Origin: an uncultured Gammaproteobacteria bacterium
Lineage (GTDB): Bacteria; Pseudomonadota; Gammaproteobacteria; GCA-001735895
Direction: 5' to 3'
NCBI GenBank assembly: GCA_947259485.1
Contig: CAMYLU010000002.1
Location: 1 to 64,000, forward strand
Length of the DNA: 64,000 nucleotides
The translations under genes were made by a program, and so were the position numbers. Below are positions 58,721 to 64,000 of this stretch, one piece after another. The stretch's first letter is position 1, and each line of letters starts with the position of its first letter. The notes below the pieces were generated by a model. The model was not told the DNA's origin and did not search any database. It saw only the letters and a program-made list of their open reading frames with translations.

Positions 58721-59431
58721 TCAGCGATTCTGTTCCTGCAGGGCCTGTTTGACCAAAGGAATTGTCACTTTTCGCTGCTGTGACAGCGATGCACCGTCCA
58801 GATGCCGAAGAATCTCCATTTGTGCTGACAGGTTTCTGGCATGATGGTTCATCAGGTACGAAATCACATCGTCAGATAGATCGATGCCATTCAAAAGCGC
58901 GCGCCGGCGCAGTATTTCACGAATCTCGATATCGCTGCTGGTGGGCAAATGCAACATCAGACCCCATTGCAAGCGGGAACGAAAATCATCCAGGCTTGTT
59001 ACCAGGTCATCCGGTTTATGCGTCATTGCGAATACGAACCGGTAATCGCCATCACGACACCGGTTTATTACCTGATAAAAACAGGCCTCCCAGGCCGGGT
59101 GACCCGCAATCGCGTCCAGATTATCAATTGCCAGCACATCGCAATTGGCAAAACCTTCGAACTCGCTTGCATCGCATCGCAGTAGCTGGTTTGCATCGTA
59201 GATTTGCAGCGCTACACCATTTCGCCGGGCCAGTTCGGCACTGGCATTTAGCAAATGCGTTTTGCCACTGGCAGCTGCTCCCCATAGCCCGATTTGTGCT
59301 TCACCCTCTCCGAGCACGAGTGACTTCAGGCTGGTCCGGATTAACTCTGCCCGGTCAGAAATAAAATTTTCGAAACTGAACTGGCGGTCAAGCGAAAGCG
59401 GTAACGCGATCTGTTTAATTGCCAACTCCAC
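58721..59431 (-). CDS. hda: DnaA regulatory inactivator Hda
   Basis: A 236-residue AAA+ protein resembling DnaA domain III: N-terminal QIALPLSLDRQFSFENF (with QIALPLSL as the sliding-clamp-binding motif), Walker A WGAAASGKTHLL, Walker B DVLAIDNLDAI, sensor II at RNLSAQMEILRHLD. With the beta clamp it stimulates ATP hydrolysis by DnaA and limits re-initiation. It overlaps the DUF2066 gene by 17 bases. Confidence 0.93.
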   Translation of the reverse strand: MELAIKQIALPLSLDRQFSFENFISDRAELIRTSLKSLVLGEGEAQIGLWGAAASGKTHLLNASAELARRNGVALQIYDANQLLRCDASEFEGFANCDVLAIDNLDAIAGHPAWEACFYQVINRCRDGDYRFVFAMTHKPDDLVTSLDDFRSRLQWGLMLHLPTSSDIEIREILRRRALLNGIDLSDDVISYLMNHHARNLSAQMEILRHLDGASLSQQRKVTIPLVKQALQEQNR

Positions 59432-60515
59432 GATCGATATAGCTGTAATTCAGGATAATCTGTTCCTCGATCCCGGTATTCAGCTGCGGAAAATCCTCCT
59501 GTTCAAGTACCTCACCAAAATCGATCAGCCTTTGCAGGTCCTCCGGGTCGTTGCGCAGTCTCAGGCGGTAGGTAATGACATCCTTGTTTATCATCGCGAC
59601 GTGCACGCTATCGACAACGTTCAGCGATTTCAGATATTTCTGCACCTTGATAAGATTATCGATACCCTCCAGTGCCGAAACGCTCAACAATAGCGATTGT
59701 TCGACACGCCGATGGTCTTCCAGCGCGTACTCGAGCGCCAGGATCTTTGCCAGATGCCTGATAACCTGTTCGATGACTTGCTTTCTTGAAGAGGCTTTGA
59801 ATTTCCACTTGAAAATCTGATCCGCGAAGCGCACCTCCCAGTCGCCTTGCCACCCCTGGCCACTGCGTCCCCGGATCTGGCCGACCAGCAGTGCATCTGG
59901 CGCGTAGCGCACTGACATGGTCTGAATTTTGCCGAATTCGCGCGAAACGATATCGCTTATATTGACCAATCCTATGTCCTCGAGGTCCATTAGCGGGAAT
60001 AACACCGGAACTGCATGAATCGACGCTGCCTGGTCAAGTGCGTCGATCAAACCAGGGGTTGAGTCTTGTGTTACCACCTTGATGTTTTCATTTACATCGT
60101 AGGAAATCACCAACAAGCTGCTGGGACGTTCGCGACCCCAAACCGGAAAATTATTCTCGCGCAACAAGCTTTCTATCAATTGCTGGTCGAAGTCGATGCG
60201 CAGGATCAGGCGCTCTGCATCAAATTCATCGGCTTCCGGCAAACTACGGTTGATATAACGAAACTGTTTGACATAACGTGCACTGCTTTCAATAGGCCGT
60301 TCGAAGGCTGGACTGCGCAGGGCGTCATCCGATCCACTCACCTTGACCACCACCTGCCTGAAAGCCTGGCTGAAGGATTCAAGCCTTAAACCCGTGGTTT
60401 GATCGGCAACCGGCAACTCGATTGTGAACAGATCTTCTACAGTCACCGCTTTCGCCGGCAGACTCACCATCCCCAGCAACACTGATAACAGTGCCAAAAG
60501 TTTGTGCAACTTCAT
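59415..60515 (-). CDS. DUF2066 exported protein
   Basis: From ATG 60515 ([36 protein letters not shown]), with AAGGG upstream, a 366-residue protein with a signal peptide and DUF2066 features ([35 protein letters not shown]). Function unknown; in gammaproteobacteria it is usually divergent from purM and next to hda, exactly as here. Likely periplasmic. Confidence 0.88.
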   Translation of the reverse strand: MKLHKLLALLSVLLGMVSLPAKAVTVEDLFTIELPVADQTTGLRLESFSQAFRQVVVKVSGSDDALRSPAFERPIESSARYVKQFRYINRSLPEADEFDAERLILRIDFDQQLIESLLRENNFPVWGRERPSSLLVISYDVNENIKVVTQDSTPGLIDALDQAASIHAVPVLFPLMDLEDIGLVNISDIVSREFGKIQTMSVRYAPDALLVGQIRGRSGQGWQGDWEVRFADQIFKWKFKASSRKQVIEQVIRHLAKILALEYALEDHRRVEQSLLLSVSALEGIDNLIKVQKYLKSLNVVDSVHVAMINKDVITYRLRLRNDPEDLQRLIDFGEVLEQEDFPQLNTGIEEQIILNYSYIDRGVGN

Positions 60516-60598
60516 CGTTTCCCTTTTGTCATCCACGGACATTTGCTTTCAAGGCGTGTAAAATAACACACCACTATTGTTTCCTGAACCAACAAACC

Positions 60599-61636
60599 AT
60601 GAATCCCGAACCATCTCTGAACTATCGTGACGCCGGCGTCGATATCGATGCCGGCAACGAACTGGTAGAACGCATCAAACCTGCGATCAAATCCACCAGG
60701 CGAGAAGGCAGCGTCGGCAGTATCGGTGGATTCGGGGGATTGTTCGAACTGCCACTGGAACGTTACCGCAATCCACTGATGGTATCGGGCACCGATGGTG
60801 TCGGTACCAAGCTCAGGCTCGCCATCGAACTCGACAGCCTTGACGGCATCGGCATCGACCTGGTCGCCATGTGTGCGAATGATATCGCGGTACTCGGGGC
60901 CGAGGCACTATTTTTTCTCGACTATTACGCCACCGGTCGGCTGCAGCTTGAACAGGCCGAACGAGTTATCAGCGGAATAGCGACGGGCTGCAAACAGGCC
61001 GGCTGCGCATTGATTGGTGGCGAAACTGCCGAAATGCCGGGTATTTACCAACCCGGTGATTTTGACCTGGCCGGATTCTGCGTCGGGATTGTGGAAAAAG
61101 ATGGCATTATTGACGGTAGTCGCGTGGATACGGGCAATCGCCTGATCGCCCTCGCCTCGTCGGGCGTCCACTCTAACGGCTATTCGCTGGTGCGCAAAAT
61201 TATCGAAGTTTCAGGTGCACAACTGTCACAGGAATGCGGTGAACAGTCGCTTGCGGATGCACTGATTGCGCCGACCCGGATCTATGTTAAAAACCTGCTG
61301 GCATTGTCCAAAGCCTGCCCAATAAATGCGATTGCACATATTACCGGGGGTGGCCTGGTAGAAAATATTCCACGCGTGCTGCCGGATCACCTGGGTGCTC
61401 GAATCGATTTATCGAGCTGGCAACTAACGCCTGTTTTCACCTGGTTGCAACAAACCGGTAACGTCGAACAGCTGGAAATGTTGCGCACTTTTAATTGCGG
61501 GGTGGGAATGGTACTTGCGGTCGATGCGGAGCAGGAACGGCATTGCCTGGAGCAGTTGCATGCTCTAGGCGAAACAGCCTGGGTGATTGGCGAGGTTATC
61601 CCCCGCGAAAACCAGGCCGCGGTTATCTTTACATGA
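60599..61636 (+). CDS. purM: phosphoribosylformylglycinamidine cyclo-ligase
   Basis: From ATG 60599 ([23 protein letters not shown]) a 345-residue AIR synthetase: [37 protein letters not shown], and [16 protein letters not shown]. It closes the imidazole ring to form AIR in purine synthesis. The frame extends 108 bases upstream but without family match. It overlaps purN by four bases (ATGA). Confidence 0.96.
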   Translation: MNPEPSLNYRDAGVDIDAGNELVERIKPAIKSTRREGSVGSIGGFGGLFELPLERYRNPLMVSGTDGVGTKLRLAIELDSLDGIGIDLVAMCANDIAVLGAEALFFLDYYATGRLQLEQAERVISGIATGCKQAGCALIGGETAEMPGIYQPGDFDLAGFCVGIVEKDGIIDGSRVDTGNRLIALASSGVHSNGYSLVRKIIEVSGAQLSQECGEQSLADALIAPTRIYVKNLLALSKACPINAIAHITGGGLVENIPRVLPDHLGARIDLSSWQLTPVFTWLQQTGNVEQLEMLRTFNCGVGMVLAVDAEQERHCLEQLHALGETAWVIGEVIPRENQAAVIFT

Positions 61637-62280
61637 CCATACCAATAACGCTGGCGATTTTGATCTCTGGCAATGGTTCTAACCTGCAGGCAATTATCGA
61701 GGCTATCGAAACGGGGCAACTCAATGCAGAAATCAAGGCCGTTGTTTCCAATAATCCGGAGGCTTATGGCCTGGTGCGCGCAACCCGGCACAATCTCCAT
61801 ACCTGGGTGATCAATGACCAGGACTACAGCAGCCGCAAGCACTATGACGAAGTATTACGGCACTATCTCGAAACCATCGACCCGGACTACATCGTTTTAG
61901 CCGGCTTCATGCGTATTCTGAGTCCCGGCTTCATCGACGCATTCGAGCATAGAATCCTTAACATTCATCCCTCGTTGCTGCCAGCCTATAAAGGCCTGAA
62001 CACCTACCAGCGCGCGCTTGACAATGCTGAAACCCAACACGGGGTCAGCATTCATTTAGTCACCGCAGAACTCGATGCCGGCCCGATAATCCTGCAGGCC
62101 AGTTATCCCGTGGAAGCAGGAGACCGTGTCGAAGACCTGCAAAGAAGAGGTATCCAGCTGGAACATCAAATGTTTCCCCAGGTATTGAGCTGGTTGAGCG
62201 ATAAACGATTAACCATTAAAGAAGGAAAGGTATTTTATGATCAGGCTTTGCTTGAACAGCCGATTCAGTTCGATCACTAG
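61633..62280 (+). CDS. purN: phosphoribosylglycinamide formyltransferase
   Basis: From ATG 61633 a 215-residue enzyme: [15 protein letters not shown], catalytic Asn/His in [10 protein letters not shown]...[13 protein letters not shown], and [18 protein letters not shown] with the catalytic Asp. It transfers formyl from 10-formyl-THF to GAR. Starts in the purM stop; overlaps the DUF3108 gene by 44 bases. Confidence 0.96.
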   Translation: MTIPITLAILISGNGSNLQAIIEAIETGQLNAEIKAVVSNNPEAYGLVRATRHNLHTWVINDQDYSSRKHYDEVLRHYLETIDPDYIVLAGFMRILSPGFIDAFEHRILNIHPSLLPAYKGLNTYQRALDNAETQHGVSIHLVTAELDAGPIILQASYPVEAGDRVEDLQRRGIQLEHQMFPQVLSWLSDKRLTIKEGKVFYDQALLEQPIQFDH

Positions 62281-62974
62281 TCTGTTACTTCTGGCAGTTT
62301 CGCTATTCTCACCCAGGCTGGCTGCCGAGGTTCCGCTGCGGACCTTTATCGCCAGTTACGATCTGTTACAGAATGGTAGATATATCGCCGTTGCCCAACT
62401 TAGTCTGCAGGGCTCGGATAAACTCTGGCGTTGGCGCATGACAACCAAGGCACGCGGCATCTTTGCACTTTTCATTAGCAAAAGCCCCTACTCCGAGACC
62501 GCGTTCACGCAGAACGATAATGACATCCAGCTACAACAAATCGTAATCAGGGACTCAACCGATAAAAAGAAACACGAATCTGCTAATTTCGACTGGGACA
62601 AGGGTAGCGTCGCGGTACTTAGACGAGGCAAGCAAAATCAACTGCCGCTAACCGCGGAAGTTTATGATTACAATAGCATCCACTTGCTTACAGCCGCGAT
62701 GTACCTGCAACAACTGAAAAACACCACCATCGACTTTTACCTGAAGGGAAAACTGGTCAAATCGAGGGTGGTTTACAGTGGCGAGGAAAATGTTGATATC
62801 AACGGGGAGTCCATCAACGCCCTGGTATATGAACAGCTGATGGTTAAATCAAACTCGAAGATCAGGTATTACTACGACGCAAACAATCCACTGCTGCCCC
62901 TGCGAATAGAAAAGCTGGAATCTGGCGAAAGCCCGACAACCCTGTCATTGCGCGAGGTCAGCTGGGACCTATAG
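62237..62974 (+). CDS. DUF3108 exported protein
   Basis: A 245-residue protein with an N-terminal signal region (about 1-30) and a beta-rich body (TFIASYDLLQNGRYIAVAQLSLQGSDKLWRWRMTTKARG, VYDYNSIHLLTAAMYLQQL), fitting DUF3108. These are periplasmic, of unknown role, and commonly follow purN. The ATG lies within purN, and another start further in cannot be excluded. It converges on the DsrE-like gene with a 6-base overlap. Confidence 0.85.
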   Translation: MIRLCLNSRFSSITSLLLLAVSLFSPRLAAEVPLRTFIASYDLLQNGRYIAVAQLSLQGSDKLWRWRMTTKARGIFALFISKSPYSETAFTQNDNDIQLQQIVIRDSTDKKKHESANFDWDKGSVAVLRRGKQNQLPLTAEVYDYNSIHLLTAAMYLQQLKNTTIDFYLKGKLVKSRVVYSGEENVDINGESINALVYEQLMVKSNSKIRYYYDANNPLLPLRIEKLESGESPTTLSLREVSWDL

Positions 62975-63409
62975 CCGGGTATAACCTTCCTGGTTCTGCA
63001 AGCGTTCAATTTCTGCGGGTGCGAAAGGTACTTGTTCAATGAAACCGGGAAGCTCGTTCTGCTCGATATCGAGTACTTGCATCATTGTCTGGCAGGCCTT
63101 GATATCGATAATATTGTCCTGGTCCAGCAGGCGCGCGCGCTCAACGGTCGACTGGTTTAAAGCGTAGTTGTTTTTCTGAAACAACTGCAATTCATCACCG
63201 TGTAGAACAATAGCAATTTTGCCATGCTCATCCGGTTTAAAAAGTGCCCGCAGGTCCTCGGCACGATCAAGTACCACATCGAGTTGCTGCGACGAATTAA
63301 CGGTAACGCTGAATACGTATCCTGAATTCTTGGGTTCAGCTAACGCATAAAAGCTTGTAGCCAACAGCGCTATCAGCAATACCAAACTTGAAGGCAAGCG
63401 CAGACCCAT
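62969..63409 (-). CDS. exported DsrE-family protein
   Basis: From ATG 63409, one base after the pmbA stop, a 146-residue protein: signal peptide (about 5-24), then a DsrE/DsrF-like fold with KIAIVLHGDELQLFQKNN, and the single Cys in IKACQTMMQVL where DsrE relatives carry their reactive Cys. It ends with EIERLQNQEGYTRL. DsrE proteins carry sulfur in Dsr and Tus systems; exported versions are poorly understood. It is probably translated together with pmbA. Confidence 0.75.
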   Translation of the reverse strand: MGLRLPSSLVLLIALLATSFYALAEPKNSGYVFSVTVNSSQQLDVVLDRAEDLRALFKPDEHGKIAIVLHGDELQLFQKNNYALNQSTVERARLLDQDNIIDIKACQTMMQVLDIEQNELPGFIEQVPFAPAEIERLQNQEGYTRL

Positions 63410-63410
63410 G

Positions 63411-64000
63411 CTAATCCGTTCCGGCAATCGTCATGTTGTCGATCAAAATGGAACCGCAACGAATGCTACCGCGAAAATCGATGTCCTTACCAATCTCGGC
63501 AATGCCTTTAAACATGGTTCTGAGGTTGGAGGCGATGGTCACCTCCTCCACCGCATGATCGAGTTTGCCATTTTCCACCCAGAAACCGGCGGCACCGCGC
63601 GAATAATCACCGGTAACATTATTGACCCCGTGACCCATCAGTTCGGTTACCAGCAGTCCCCGGTGCATCGCAGCCAGGCATTCATCGAAGGTTTTACCGG
63701 TATCGTTCAGCGTCAGGTTATGCACGCCGCTCGCATGACCGGTTGAAGTCATGTCCAGCTTGCGCGCCGCGTAACTATCCAACAGGTAATTCTGGATCAC
63801 ACCGTCGGTAACCAGTGAATTAACCCGCGTGGCGACGCCTTCCGCGTCAAAATTCGCCGATCCCAGGGCTTGTGGGATGAAAGGATCCTCCTTCAATTGC
63901 AGGAATTCGGGGAATACACGCTCACCGATGGCATCCAGTAGAAAACTTGCCTTACGATACTGGGCAGCACCGCCGATTGCGGCGGTAAAACTGCCGATGA
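63411..64000 (-). CDS. pmbA: metalloprotease PmbA (TldE), 3' part only
   Basis: The frame is open from the right edge (FTAAIGGAAQYRKASFLLD) to the TAG at 63411, giving the C-terminal 195 residues or so. Features: STGHASGVHNL, TLNDTGKTFDEC, LLVTELMGHGVNNVTGDYSRGAAGFWVENGKLDHAVEEVTI and the closing LIDNMTIAG, typical of PmbA/TldE. TldD and TldE form a protease that processes microcin B17 and CcdA. The start is beyond the window. Confidence 0.95.
   Translation of the reverse strand, partial: IGSFTAAIGGAAQYRKASFLLDAIGERVFPEFLQLKEDPFIPQALGSANFDAEGVATRVNSLVTDGVIQNYLLDSYAARKLDMTSTGHASGVHNLTLNDTGKTFDECLAAMHRGLLVTELMGHGVNNVTGDYSRGAAGFWVENGKLDHAVEEVTIASNLRTMFKGIAEIGKDIDFRGSIRCGSILIDNMTIAGTD

Overview
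The window is a dense stretch of bacterial chromosome (about 70 genes, short gaps, many ATGA or few-base overlaps, G+C near one half by eye). It reads as a gammaproteobacterium outside the enterics. Supporting markers are bamC, plsB, waaA with a Kdo kinase (kdkA), hda, rimI, prfC, hslR, DUF3187, DUF2066, DUF2069 and a purM-purN pair divergent from DUF2066-hda. The ilvB-ilvH-ilvC-pssA-leuA order is common in non-enteric proteobacteria. An orphan soxYZ pair, two single-domain rhodaneses, a TusA-like protein and a DsrE-like protein suggest sulfur-handling biochemistry. I see no phage, transposase, integron, CRISPR array, rRNA or tRNA.

Layout. 1-6.3 kb: a truncated FadL-type porin, a small SET-domain protein, then PCMT-rhodanese-tolC-lpxL-waaA facing kdkA. 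6.2-10.2 kb (minus): bepA, soxY, soxZ, a repeat-rich gap and mtaB. 10.3-18.4 kb (plus): rhodanese, tusA-like gene, the branched-chain amino acid cluster with a leucine-rich leader peptide before leuA, a family 4 uracil-DNA glycosylase and rimI. 18.4-25.7 kb: prfC, DUF3187, a hydrolase-OsmC fusion, plsB, a 134-bp palindromic element, a GGCT-like gene and hslR. 25.7-34.5 kb (minus): a flavoprotein, a PilZ protein, htpG with a sigma-32-like promoter, a large helical-repeat exported protein, rpsP-rimM-trmD-rplS and ffh. 34.5-44.3 kb: an MBL-fold hydrolase, ypjD, a CorB-like transporter, radA, xseB-ispA-dxs, a cold-shock gene, folE2 and a second MBL-fold gene. 44.3-48.4 kb (minus): bamC-dapA, a PerM-like permease and a LysR regulator. 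48.6-57.2 kb: DUF4124, proS, a lytic transglycosylase, a hypothetical exported protein, two VTT-like membrane proteins tail to tail, a lone GspE-type ATPase, a TlpA-like protein and a LysM lipoprotein. 57.4-64 kb: arsC-wrbA-DUF2069, hda-DUF2066, purM-purN-DUF3108, a DsrE-like gene and the 3' part of pmbA.

Most of this is core metabolism and envelope biogenesis: lipid A/Kdo assembly, phospholipid synthesis (plsB, pssA), isoprenoids (ispA, dxs), branched-chain amino acids, translation and protein quality control. The points most worth a second look are: the soxY product, whose swinging-arm end reads DCGES instead of GGCGG; two cloverleaf-like palindromic repeats of about 135 bp; a perfect 18-bp hairpin just upstream of the mtaB start; the unannotated Leu-rich leader before leuA; and a short decayed fragment beside folE2 that resembles the C-terminus of a COG0523/CobW GTPase. 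I did not find a convincing new multi-gene system. All functional calls rest on reading translated sequences and recalling families; no database search was run.
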